A stretch of 19,056 nucleotides of DNA from Candidatus Moraniibacteriota bacterium (GTDB lineage Bacteria; Patescibacteriota; Minisyncoccia; Moranbacterales; DUUL01): NCBI GenBank assembly GCA_018399935.1, contig JAGYNP010000048.1, positions 1 to 19,056 of the forward strand, read 5' to 3'. The translations under genes and the position numbers were made by a program. Below are positions 7,542 through 13,564 of this stretch, piece by piece; position 1 is the stretch's first letter, and every line of letters begins with the position of its first letter. A model generated the notes under the pieces. That model did no database searches. It was not told where the DNA came from and saw only the letters and a list, made by a program, of their open reading frames with translations.

Positions 7542-8182
7542 TGATTAAAGTTAATTTAATTAGAAATAAGCTTTCTAAAAAAATATTTTTATTGGTTTTA
7601 TTTTTATTAATATTTTTGCCAAACTTTTCCATAGCTATAACCTGTTCAGAAGCTGGTGGATCTTGCGAAACAACCTGCCCAGGAGACACACTTCCTGGCA
7701 CTTATGATCCTTGTCCTTCAGGGAAAGTTTGTTGTAATCCTGAAGATCCTACATTAGAAGAAGATAATTATAGCGAGGGCTCTCCTGGTTTCATGTTCTT
7801 AACAGGTCATATAGTTCCTTGTGGTAGAAATACTAACGACCCAGGAACGGATGAAAATGAAACAGCTGAATGCACCCTGTGTCATCTTTTTTTAATGCTA
7901 AAAAGAGTTTTTGACTTGGTTTTATCTTTGTTAATAATAGTAGCTATTCTTTTTATAACCATTGGCGGAGTTATTTATATCGTTTCAACTGGTAACTCCA
8001 ATTTAACAGGAATAGCTAAAAATATAATTAAAAAAACTCTAATTGGATTTGCTTTAATGATGGCAGGCTGGTTAATGGTTTATACTCTTTTAGTTTTTCT
8101 ATCAGCTGGAGATTTTGGGATGGTTGGAGAAGGTGGCTCTTGGTATGAATTCACTTGTCATGAAGTTAATAATTTTGATTAA
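7538..8182 (+). CDS. T4SS pilin-like membrane protein with a cysteine-rich, defensin-like ectodomain
   Basis: This 214-aa protein begins with a signal peptide (about residues 1-33, cleavage near SIA|IT). A secreted segment follows with cysteines C36, C43, C47, C59, C65 and C66, spaced C-x6-C-x3-C-x11-C-x5-CC, which is close to the beta-defensin spacing. A linker with C95 leads to ECTLCHLF (C112, C115, H116; formally CXXCH). The pilin module follows: two membrane helices (about 122-150 and 162-188) joined by the short polar turn STGNSNLTGIAKN, as in VirB2/TrbC-like proteins and the T4SS_pilin family. A C-terminal tail of about 25 residues contains C207. It overlaps the upstream lipoprotein gene by 4 nt and is followed 9 nt later by the next array member. 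Family membership is inferred from topology and motif; the function of the cysteine domain is unknown. Confidence 0.8.
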   Translation: MMIKVNLIRNKLSKKIFLLVLFLLIFLPNFSIAITCSEAGGSCETTCPGDTLPGTYDPCPSGKVCCNPEDPTLEEDNYSEGSPGFMFLTGHIVPCGRNTNDPGTDENETAECTLCHLFLMLKRVFDLVLSLLIIVAILFITIGGVIYIVSTGNSNLTGIAKNIIKKTLIGFALMMAGWLMVYTLLVFLSAGDFGMVGEGGSWYEFTCHEVNNFD

Positions 8183-8191
8183 AAAAATAAA

Positions 8192-8794
8192 ATGATTAAA
8201 CAAACTTTTAGTTTAATTTTTATCGGGCTGATCCTGTTTTTAGCAATTTCTAATTGTCAAGCTTTTGATTATAATTATGCTAACCCCATTCCCCATAACA
8301 GTCTTACCTCACTTCTCACAGATGCAATTTTAGTAAATATTCAAAATATTGTTGGTTGGTTAGCAGTTATTTTTATAGTAATCGGTGGAGTTTTATACAT
8401 GACAGCTGGAGGAAAGGACAGTCAATTAACCTTGGCCAAAAATACCATCGTGGCTTCCTTGATTGGACTAGCTCTGGCCTTAGGCGGACCTTCTTTGCTG
8501 AGAGAAATTAAAGATATATTTGCCTCGGGAGATTCACCCCCAGAATTTGAAGACGCCAATACTGTTTATGAAATTTTAGTTAATATTTTAGATTTTGTTT
8601 TAACCCTAATTGTCATCTTAGCCTCTTTAGCTTTGATTTATAGCGGACTTTCTTATCTTGGAGCGGGGGGAGATAATTCAAGAATTGATAAAGCTAAGAA
8701 AATTTTTATTTATTCTATTGCTTCACTTTCAATTGCAGGAGGATCTCTAATACTAATAAGATTTATTTTAAGTTTATTAAAAGGAACTTTATGA
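8192..8794 (+). CDS. Double-module T4SS pilin-like membrane protein
   Basis: This 200-aa protein has a signal peptide (about residues 1-24, cleavage near CQA|FD) and two tandem pilin-like modules. Module A has helices at about 48-72 and 86-105, joined by TAGGKDSQLTLAKN. Module B has helices at about 128-157 and 172-195, joined by GAGGDNSRIDKAKK. Each module follows the two-helix pattern with a GG-D/N...AK turn. The fusion looks like an internal duplication of a VirB2-like pilin. Its TGA stop overlaps the ATG of the next gene (8791-8794), so it is likely coupled to that gene, which has the same architecture. No Shine-Dalgarno site is visible. It could be a membrane scaffold or a polytopic subunit rather than a polymerising pilin. 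Confidence 0.8.
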   Translation: MIKQTFSLIFIGLILFLAISNCQAFDYNYANPIPHNSLTSLLTDAILVNIQNIVGWLAVIFIVIGGVLYMTAGGKDSQLTLAKNTIVASLIGLALALGGPSLLREIKDIFASGDSPPEFEDANTVYEILVNILDFVLTLIVILASLALIYSGLSYLGAGGDNSRIDKAKKIFIYSIASLSIAGGSLILIRFILSLLKGTL

Positions 8795-9396
8795 AAAACA
8801 AAAAAATCATATTTTTAATTCTATTTCTATTAATTATTCCTAATGTTGTTTGGGGGTTAGACATTTCTTTTAATAACCCGTTTGGTTCAACTGGGGAACT
8901 GACAGATTTTTTCAAAAGCGTTTTACAGGGAATTTTAGACATCATAGCCTTTTTAGGGGTTTTGTTTATAGTAATCTCAGGAATAGTCTACTTGATAGCT
9001 TCCAGCACCGGCAATGATGCCATGTTAGGGACTGCTAAAAAAATATTAACTGGATCTTTGGTGGGATTAATTTTGGCGCTCTCTGGACCAACTCTAATGA
9101 ATCAAATTATGGATATTGTTTTAAATGGTGCACCAACTCCAACTAATTTAGATGAGGCTCCAACCTTAACCGCAATTGTTGAAGAAACCCTATCCTTTTT
9201 ATTGTCAATAATCGCAACTATTGCTATAATAAGTTCAGTGGTAAATGGCATTCTCTACTTATTCAGTGGTGGAGATAGCTCCAGAGCTGAACAAATCAAA
9301 AAAAATATCAGATTTTCAATTATTGGTTTTATGGTAGCTGGCTCAGCTCTTCTGCTAGTAAGGCAAATTGTTTGGTTTATAGAAAATTCAATATAG
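8791..9396 (+). CDS. Double-module T4SS pilin-like membrane protein, second copy
   Basis: This 201-aa protein shares the architecture of its upstream neighbour. It has a signal peptide (about residues 1-22, cleavage near VWG|LD). Module A has helices at about 48-71 and 85-107 around the turn ASSTGNDAMLGTAKK. Module B has helices at about 133-158 and 174-195 around FSGGDSSRAEQIKKN. The sequences have diverged from the previous protein, so this is not a recent duplication, but shared features such as ALSGPTLM versus ALGGPSLL at the end of module A indicate common descent. The 4-nt overlap with the previous gene suggests coordinated synthesis in similar amounts. Function within the apparatus is unknown. 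Confidence 0.8.
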   Translation: MKNKKIIFLILFLLIIPNVVWGLDISFNNPFGSTGELTDFFKSVLQGILDIIAFLGVLFIVISGIVYLIASSTGNDAMLGTAKKILTGSLVGLILALSGPTLMNQIMDIVLNGAPTPTNLDEAPTLTAIVEETLSFLLSIIATIAIISSVVNGILYLFSGGDSSRAEQIKKNIRFSIIGFMVAGSALLLVRQIVWFIENSI

Positions 9397-9429
9397 AAAA
9401 TTAAATATAACAAAATGAAAAAAAACGGA

Positions 9430-9437
9430 AAGGAGGT
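9430..9437 (+). promoter_or_regulatory. Perfect Shine-Dalgarno site for the single-module pilin gene
   Basis: AAGGAGGT lies 6 nt before the ATG at 9444 and fully covers the anti-Shine-Dalgarno core. None of the other pilin-like genes here has a comparable site; most start after A-rich sequence. High translation is implied. A ten-codon ORF from the ATG at 9415 spans the site and ends on the gene's start (ATGA). Confidence 0.85.
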
Positions 9438-9443
9438 GGGAAA

Positions 9444-9803
9444 ATGAAAAAAATAACAAAAAATCTTCTGTCTCTTGCTTTGTTGTTGACAGTTTTTAGT
9501 TTACCTCTATTAGTAGGTGCTCAATTTGATCCAAGTACTGGAAGTAGTACTACGGGACTCCCAACTGATACTTTGGAAAACACTCTAGTTAATATTGTGA
9601 GTGTCTTGCTTACTATTGTAGGTATCTTAGCAGTTTTGGGTTTTGTGGCATCGGGAATTATGTTTATTACAGCCGGTGGTAATTCTGAACGAGCAGAAAC
9701 TGCTAAAACTTGGTTGATTTATTCAATTATTGGTGTAGCCGTAGCCTTGATTGGTTATGTAGTAGTTGGATTTGTTGAGACTCTTATAGATACAACGATT
9801 TAA
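9444..9803 (+). CDS. T4SS pilin-like protein, probable major subunit
   Basis: This 119-aa protein has a signal peptide (about residues 1-26, cleavage near VGA|QF), a short Ser/Thr/Gly-rich N-terminal segment, and two membrane helices (about 50-76 and 91-115) joined by TAGGNSERAETAKTW. This is the canonical layout of VirB2/TrbC-like pilins of type IV secretion systems, which polymerise into filaments. It is the only array member with a strong ribosome binding site and with its own intrinsic terminator, and it has no spare domains. I therefore infer that it is the abundant structural subunit. It lies 47 nt after the double-module genes. The pilin family assignment is good; filament formation is inferred. 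Confidence 0.85.
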   Translation: MKKITKNLLSLALLLTVFSLPLLVGAQFDPSTGSSTTGLPTDTLENTLVNIVSVLLTIVGILAVLGFVASGIMFITAGGNSERAETAKTWLIYSIIGVAVALIGYVVVGFVETLIDTTI

Positions 9804-9820
9804 CAACCCCTGACAAAAAC

Positions 9821-9858
9821 AAAAAACAGGCTCAGGTAGATTCGAGCTTGTTTTTTTT
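9821..9858 (+). terminator. Intrinsic terminator after the main pilin gene
   Basis: ACAGGCTC (9826-9833) pairs with GAGCTTGT (9844-9851) with one G-U pair, extended by A-tract/T-tract pairing and followed by eight T residues. It ends the transcript of the upstream pilin operon 18 nt after its stop. Confidence 0.85.
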
Positions 9859-9876
9859 ATTTTTCAATGTTAAAAT
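9848..9876 (+). promoter_or_regulatory. Candidate promoter for the downstream pilin trio
   Basis: TTGTTT (9848-9853) and TAAAAT (9871-9876) are 17 nt apart, with TGT immediately before the -10 (extended -10 type). The -35 overlaps the terminator U-tract. A second TGT-TAAAAT sits at 9899-9907 without a good -35. Confidence 0.45.
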
Positions 9877-9920
9877 CAAATTAACCAAACGAAGATTGTG
9901 TTAAAATAAAATTAATAAAA

Positions 9921-10268
9921 ATGAAAATAACAAGCCTGAAAATAAACTTTTTTTATTTAATTGGCATTTTTTTGTTTGCCAATCCGATTTTAGCTGATTT
10001 TCAAGAAATTAAGAATTCCAAAAAAACCGCTGACCTCCCTCCAGCTGAATTTTTAAACAATTTTTTATATTATATCAACCTAGTAGTTGCTTTTATTTTT
10101 ATTTTATTTTTATTAGTTTTAATAACTTCTGGAATTACATTCTTGTCAGCTGGTGGAGATGAGGGAACTCTTGAGAAAGCCCACGGATTGTGGCGGATTG
10201 CCCTTCTTGGAATTGTTTCGGCTTTGCTCGCCTACATAGTGGTCAATTTAATAAAATATTTTATATAA
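9921..10268 (+). CDS. T4SS pilin-like membrane protein
   Basis: This 115-aa protein has a signal peptide (about residues 1-25, cleavage near ILA|DF), a charged linker (KNSKKTADLPPAEF) and two membrane helices (about 50-75 and 91-112) joined by SAGGDEGTLEKAHGLWR. It matches the array's turn motif except that AK becomes AH. It starts a second transcription unit after the terminator at 9821-9858 and ends one base before the ATG of the next gene. No Shine-Dalgarno site is present; the ATG follows an A-rich run. It is probably a minor pilin-like subunit. Confidence 0.8.
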   Translation: MKITSLKINFFYLIGIFLFANPILADFQEIKNSKKTADLPPAEFLNNFLYYINLVVAFIFILFLLVLITSGITFLSAGGDEGTLEKAHGLWRIALLGIVSALLAYIVVNLIKYFI

Positions 10269-10269
10269 A

Positions 10270-10614
10270 ATGAAAAAATACATTTATATTTCAATCGCAT
10301 TTTTAACAACTCCTCTTTTTAAAGTTTTTGCAGATTGGAGAGGAGGTATCGACACAGCTAGAAATGAATTTGATCTGCCAGATAACACTCCCGAGGATGT
10401 ATTATTAAACTTTTTAGAATGGACAACGATGATCTTGGCCGTAGTTGCCACCCTAGCTTTTGTAATATCAGGAATTATGCTTATAACTTCAGGAGGTAAC
10501 CCAGAGCAAATCAACAAAGCTAAAGATTTTATTAAATATTCAATCATAGGGCTGATCGTCAGTCTCTCAGCTCATATAATAATAATATTTATTGCTGATA
10601 TTTTAATTATTTAA
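10270..10614 (+). CDS. T4SS pilin-like membrane protein
   Basis: This 114-aa protein has a signal peptide (about residues 1-21, cleavage near VFA|DW) and a short acidic linker (LPDNTPEDVL). Two membrane helices (about 50-74 and 88-112) are joined by TSGGNPEQINKAKD. Only one base separates it from the preceding pilin-like gene, so the two are surely cotranscribed and probably translationally linked. The linker LP.xxP..(V/F)L..FL resembles the one in the previous protein, which suggests these two are the closest pair in the array. Role inferred as a pilin-like minor subunit. Confidence 0.8.
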   Translation: MKKYIYISIAFLTTPLFKVFADWRGGIDTARNEFDLPDNTPEDVLLNFLEWTTMILAVVATLAFVISGIMLITSGGNPEQINKAKDFIKYSIIGLIVSLSAHIIIIFIADILII

Positions 10615-10623
10615 TATAAAAAA

Positions 10624-11019
10624 ATGAAAAAAACAATAACAATTTTATTTTTAAGCTTATTTTTAATACTTACTACTAGTATCCCTATCATTCAAGCTGA
10701 TGAAGATCCCGATGTTCCACCACCGACAATAACAATTCCAGATAATACAGGGCTTCCTGATCCTGGTGGAACAGACGGTGGAATAATGACAGTTTTGACT
10801 GGTTTTGTTAATTGGCTATTGACTATTTTTATTATACTAGCGGTTTTATCTTTTGTGATTACTGGAATAATGTATATATTTGCTATGGGGGATAGCCGAA
10901 GTCAAAACCTTGAGAATGCCAAACAAAATTTTAAATATTCTATCATAGCCGTAGCGACGGTTGGAGCTACCTATATTATAATCCAATTTATCGATGATTT
11001 TTTGAAAGGATTGCTCTAA
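10624..11019 (+). CDS. T4SS pilin-like membrane protein with proline-rich linker
   Basis: This 131-aa protein has a signal peptide (about residues 1-25, cleavage near IQA|DE) and an extracytoplasmic linker rich in Asp, Pro and Thr (about 26-50). Two membrane helices (about 62-87 and 104-123) are joined by FAMGDSRSQNLENAKQN, in which the usual GG is replaced by MG. It begins 9 nt after the previous gene and is the last member of the array. A strong bidirectional terminator follows 17 nt after the stop. Function within the apparatus is not known. Confidence 0.8.
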   Translation: MKKTITILFLSLFLILTTSIPIIQADEDPDVPPPTITIPDNTGLPDPGGTDGGIMTVLTGFVNWLLTIFIILAVLSFVITGIMYIFAMGDSRSQNLENAKQNFKYSIIAVATVGATYIIIQFIDDFLKGLL

Positions 11020-11036
11020 TTTTTTCAATTAAAACA

Positions 11037-11073
11037 AAAGACCGCGAAATAGTGTTTACTATTCGCGGTCTTT
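11037..11073. terminator. Bidirectional intrinsic terminator between convergent operons
   Basis: The left arm AAAGACCGCGAAATAGT and the right arm ACTATTCGCGGTCTTT form a 16-bp stem with one bulged A and a 4-nt loop. A-rich sequence on the left and T-rich sequence on the right let it act in both directions. It separates the pilin array (+) from the unknown operon (-), whose last stop is at 11075-11077. Confidence 0.9.
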
Positions 11074-11074
11074 A

Positions 11075-12055
11075 TTAGTTAATTTTCTTGAGAACTAGGT
11101 CTGAAAAATCCACCTGAGTTCTTCCCTCCGAGAAAAAAAGTAAATCTACTCCACTTTTTCCTCGTACATGAAATCTTGTCCCTTGAGGAATTTTATCTCC
11201 CCGAAAAGACTTGATATTTTTATTGTCAGCAAACAACACGGTGTTTTGTCTCTTTCCACCGTTTGTTCTTACCCAGAAGTCCTCTTTAAACTCTATGATG
11301 TCGCCGTTTTCAAAACCGTCGATGAAGAGCTTCAATTTGTCGGAAGAATCTCCATAGAGATCCTCCCTCACAACCTCCTCTGGGGTTAGTTTCACTATTT
11401 TGGAGGACTCTTTTCGAAAATGAGTCCTCCACCACTCTTTCCCAATCTCCAGCTGACTTTTGTTTTTAATTTCAACAACCGAATTTTGAGAATTTTGAGA
11501 AAGAGTATCTTTCCTAACCATCAAAATCGGAACCCAAACTACAGGTCCGTTATAACGATTGGGATTGTCTCCTTGAAGACGAAATCTTAAAACAAGCTCA
11601 CCTTCCTGGGTTGTCTTTTCTTCACCCAAGAAAATTCCTTTGGTTTTAGAAATTGAATCCCATTGACCTCTTTCCTCAAAAAAAACTCTTCCAGCTTTGA
11701 TCAGTTTAACCGATTGCTGAGTGGCGTTTTGAAGTTTGGAGAGTCTGAAGCTCTCTTGATAAGGTCTCAAGGTCTCTTCACCAAATATGGCAAAGAGAAT
11801 CGAGCCCGCAACCGTCAGCCCAAGTGCTAGCCGAAAGAAAGGCTTTCCAGGAAAAACAGGAATCCCGAATCTCCAATCATTTTCACCAACTCTAACATTA
11901 AGTTCTGGTGAGGTAACGATCACCAAGAAACTCAGAAAGAAAATAGCGAAACCGAAATAGAAGTTGGAAATAAAACCCAACAACAATGAAATCGCAAGAA
12001 CTACAAAACCATTAAGGCTGACGACAAAACTAAAAAAACTACTTATAATACCCAT
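11075..12055 (-). CDS. Membrane protein of unknown function with large soluble domain
   Basis: This 326-aa protein has three candidate membrane helices in its first 91 residues (about 5-28, 31-48 and 73-91). A hydrophilic region of about 235 residues follows, mixing strands and helices, with PVVWVPILMVRK and IPQGTRFHVRGKSGVDLLFFSEGR as the most regular stretches. I recognise no family. It is the second gene of a two-gene operon, starting 29 nt after the first. A GGGGAG Shine-Dalgarno-like site precedes its ATG. Codon choice is noticeably richer in G and C than in miaA or gyrA. It converges on the pilin array, separated only by a shared terminator, which is suggestive but not proof of a functional link. 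Confidence 0.75.
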   Translation of the reverse strand: MGIISSFFSFVVSLNGFVVLAISLLLGFISNFYFGFAIFFLSFLVIVTSPELNVRVGENDWRFGIPVFPGKPFFRLALGLTVAGSILFAIFGEETLRPYQESFRLSKLQNATQQSVKLIKAGRVFFEERGQWDSISKTKGIFLGEEKTTQEGELVLRFRLQGDNPNRYNGPVVWVPILMVRKDTLSQNSQNSVVEIKNKSQLEIGKEWWRTHFRKESSKIVKLTPEEVVREDLYGDSSDKLKLFIDGFENGDIIEFKEDFWVRTNGGKRQNTVLFADNKNIKSFRGDKIPQGTRFHVRGKSGVDLLFFSEGRTQVDFSDLVLKKIN

Positions 12056-12084
12056 TTTATATCTCCCCTATTTATCTTTTTTAG

Positions 12085-12759
12085 TTAATTGGAAAACAAA
12101 ACGAACAAAAAGAAAATTATTACCAAAGTGCCAATTGATCCCCAAAACCACAAGAAAGTCTGCACAAAACCTCTCTTAAAATCCTTCTTAGCAGTCTCGA
12201 TTTTCGGTTGAATAAAATTACTAATCTTGGAACGATCAAACAAAAAAATCATTTGTCCGCCCTTGCCAACAACAATTTCCCAACCCTCAGAAATCTTTTT
12301 TTTGTAAGATTTATGAATTAGATCAGGACCAGCAATCTCTACCATTTCATTAAAATCTTTGCCCTCAATTATATTGGCTAGAGTTTGAGCTGCCTGATTT
12401 TCACCTTCTGCATCTCCTTTTCTCATGGTAGCCAAAACATTTCTAAACCACCAAGTTGACCAACCTTTGGTTTTCAAATAAACAAGAAATTGAGTAATTT
12501 TTTTATCAAGATTTTTCCTTTCCTCAATTTGAGTTTTTCTGTCAAGTTTTAAAATTTCATCTAGAAGATAATTAATCGCTTTTCTAAAAAGCGCTTCATC
12601 TTCTGGTCCAACTCCAAACATCCGAGAGGACATTTTTTCCAAAGCAATTTTGCCTCCCTCAGACCGAGCCCAATCCTTAAAACTAGATGCACCTAATAAG
12701 GTGGCAAAAAAATTCTCTTTAGTAAAAATCTTACTATTGTTGGATTTTTTCTCAGCCAT
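12085..12759 (-). CDS. Tail-anchored protein of unknown function
   Basis: This 224-aa protein is mostly soluble and helical, with a single C-terminal membrane helix (about residues 199-222), so it is probably anchored with its bulk in the cytoplasm. Notable stretches are SFKDWARSEGGKIALEKM near the N-terminus, KGWSTWWFRNVLATMRKGD in the middle, and GWEIVVGKGGQMIFLFDRSKIS before the anchor. I chose the ATG at 12759 because AAGGAG lies 7 nt upstream; a TTG at 12813 would add 18 residues and disregard this site. It is the first gene of the operon controlled by the consensus promoter at 12832-12860. No family is recognised. Its composition is more GC-rich than that of the flanking genes. Confidence 0.75.
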   Translation of the reverse strand: MAEKKSNNSKIFTKENFFATLLGASSFKDWARSEGGKIALEKMSSRMFGVGPEDEALFRKAINYLLDEILKLDRKTQIEERKNLDKKITQFLVYLKTKGWSTWWFRNVLATMRKGDAEGENQAAQTLANIIEGKDFNEMVEIAGPDLIHKSYKKKISEGWEIVVGKGGQMIFLFDRSKISNFIQPKIETAKKDFKRGFVQTFLWFWGSIGTLVIIFFLFVLFSN

Positions 12760-12801
12760 TTTTATTCTCCTTTTCTTATTTTTTGTCAAAGTTCTCTTCC
12801 G

Positions 12802-12821
12802 AACCAGACCCAATTCTGGTT
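12802..12821 (-). promoter_or_regulatory. Leader hairpin of the unknown operon
   Basis: AACCAGA (12802-12808) and TCTGGTT (12815-12821) form a 7-bp stem with a 6-nt loop at the start of the predicted transcript. Role unknown; it may stabilise the mRNA 5' end. Confidence 0.4.
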
Positions 12822-12831
12822 TTGAAGCTTG

Positions 12832-12860
12832 ATTATAGCATATTTTGACATAATTGTCAA
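12832..12860 (-). promoter_or_regulatory. Perfect consensus sigma-70 promoter
   Basis: On the minus strand, TTGACA (12860-12855), a 17-nt spacer and TATAAT (12837-12832) match consensus exactly. Transcription should begin near 12825 and run through the genes at 12759 and 12055. The -35 lies within the palindrome TTGACATAATTGTCAA (12845-12860), which could serve as an operator. Confidence 0.88.
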
Positions 12861-12968
12861 TAGTAAGAGGTAATTTTTAAATAATTTTCAGTTAATAAAT
12901 TTTTAAAACACCCCAAAACCATCCCTATTTCTTCAAACAAAAAACTATTTTAAATTCACAACAAGCTA

Positions 12969-13016
12969 GTTTCGGAGGTCCGACCTCTGCGGATGCAGCG
13001 GTCGTACCTCGGAAAC
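12969..13016. repeat. GC-rich long hairpin
   Basis: Two 22-nt arms (12969-12990 and 12995-13016) match at 19 of 22 positions around a GGAT loop. The core reads GGAGGTCCGACC on one side and GGTCGTACCTC on the other. It is strikingly GC-rich in AT-rich surroundings, with no U-tract, which suggests a REP-like or mobile palindromic repeat rather than a terminator. Confidence 0.75.
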
Positions 13017-13136
13017 GGAGTTTTACTCAAAAAAGGGACTAAAAAATTATTCTCAAAAACCCCACTGACCCTTTATTTAAAAGAAAAAACCTAACTCCGC
13101 CCAAACCAAACCAAAACAACAGCTCAAACCAAAATA

Positions 13137-13160
13137 GTATCATAAACTAGACTATGATAC
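13137..13160. repeat. Hairpin with perfect 8-bp stem
   Basis: GTATCATA (13137-13144) and TATGATAC (13153-13160) are perfectly complementary around an 8-nt loop. CGTTTTTA follows on the plus strand. Confidence 0.5.
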
Positions 13161-13172
13161 CGTTTTTATAAG

Positions 13173-13197
13173 CAAAAAACCCCAAATAATTTAGGGT
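13173..13197 (-). terminator. Intrinsic terminator candidate on the minus strand
   Basis: On the minus strand ACCCTAAA-TTA-TTTGGGGT forms an 8-bp stem with one T-G pair, followed by TTTTTT (13179-13174). It could end transcription from the CAP gene, although it lies about 550 nt beyond that gene's stop. Confidence 0.55.
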
Positions 13198-13211
13198 CTT
13201 TGCTTCTATAG

Positions 13212-13233
13212 TATCAACCGTTTTAAGTTGATA
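13212..13233. repeat. Hairpin with perfect 7-bp stem
   Basis: TATCAAC (13212-13218) pairs with GTTGATA (13227-13233). The words AGTATCA and GACTAG occur here and also in the hairpin at 13137-13160, which suggests related repeats. Confidence 0.45.
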
Positions 13234-13293
13234 AGACTAGAGATTTCTATTCTTAAGTTAACAGTTTTAGCTGTTTTATTTTGTGTTTATTTA

Positions 13294-13395
13294 GAGACTG
13301 TTTCCAATTACCCTTTTTACTGCAATTTTCTATTTTTGGTTAAATTTTTCAAAAATAGAAAATTTCGTAATAAAATTGTGATTGGAAACAGTCCC
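13294..13395. mobile_element. MITE-like 102-bp element with terminal inverted repeats
   Basis: The ends read GAGACTGTTTCCAATTAC (13294-13311) and, on the opposite strand from 13395, GGGACTGTTTCCAATCAC: 16 of 18 positions agree. Inside is a perfect 15-bp inverted repeat, 13324-13338 with 13350-13364. ATTTA flanks both sides (13289-13293 and 13396-13400), a possible target duplication. No ORF is present, so movement would need a transposase encoded elsewhere. Confidence 0.65.
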
Positions 13396-13439
13396 ATTTA
13401 ATTGTCAAAGATCAAATTAATTTTTATTTTTGTTTTTCC

Positions 13440-13507
13440 GACCTATTTGAAATAGATTATTCTCTTTAATTTCAGTCCTTTTTTTCTTAATCTACTTGAA
13501 ATAAGTC
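13440..13507. repeat. Imperfect 20-bp inverted repeat
   Basis: The arms at 13440-13459 and 13488-13507 are complementary at 17 of 20 positions (the left arm begins GACCTATTTGAAATAG), separated by 28 nt. Confidence 0.5.
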
Positions 13508-13520
13508 ATAACTTTCGAAG

Positions 13521-13564
13521 TTTTTCCTTCCAGGAAATTTTAATAAATTTCCTAGGAAGAAAAA
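13521..13564. repeat. Long hairpin with 4-nt loop
   Basis: The left arm at 13521-13540 and the right arm at 13545-13564 pair along nearly their whole length, with one bulge on each side, around a TAAT loop. The core AGGAAATTT/AAATTTCCT is perfect. Confidence 0.6.

Noticed and set aside
9415..9447. Ten-codon leader peptide before the main pilin gene
   Set aside because: The frame simply spans the Shine-Dalgarno region and has no ribosome site of its own; chance is the simpler explanation.
11168..12179. Short plus-strand frames across the unknown operon
   Set aside because: The minus-strand frames have Shine-Dalgarno sites, a perfect promoter and a shared terminator. The plus-strand frames have none of these.
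12969..13564. A CRISPR array in the hairpin-rich island
   Set aside because: The repeats differ from one another in sequence and spacing, and there are no regular spacers or cas genes.
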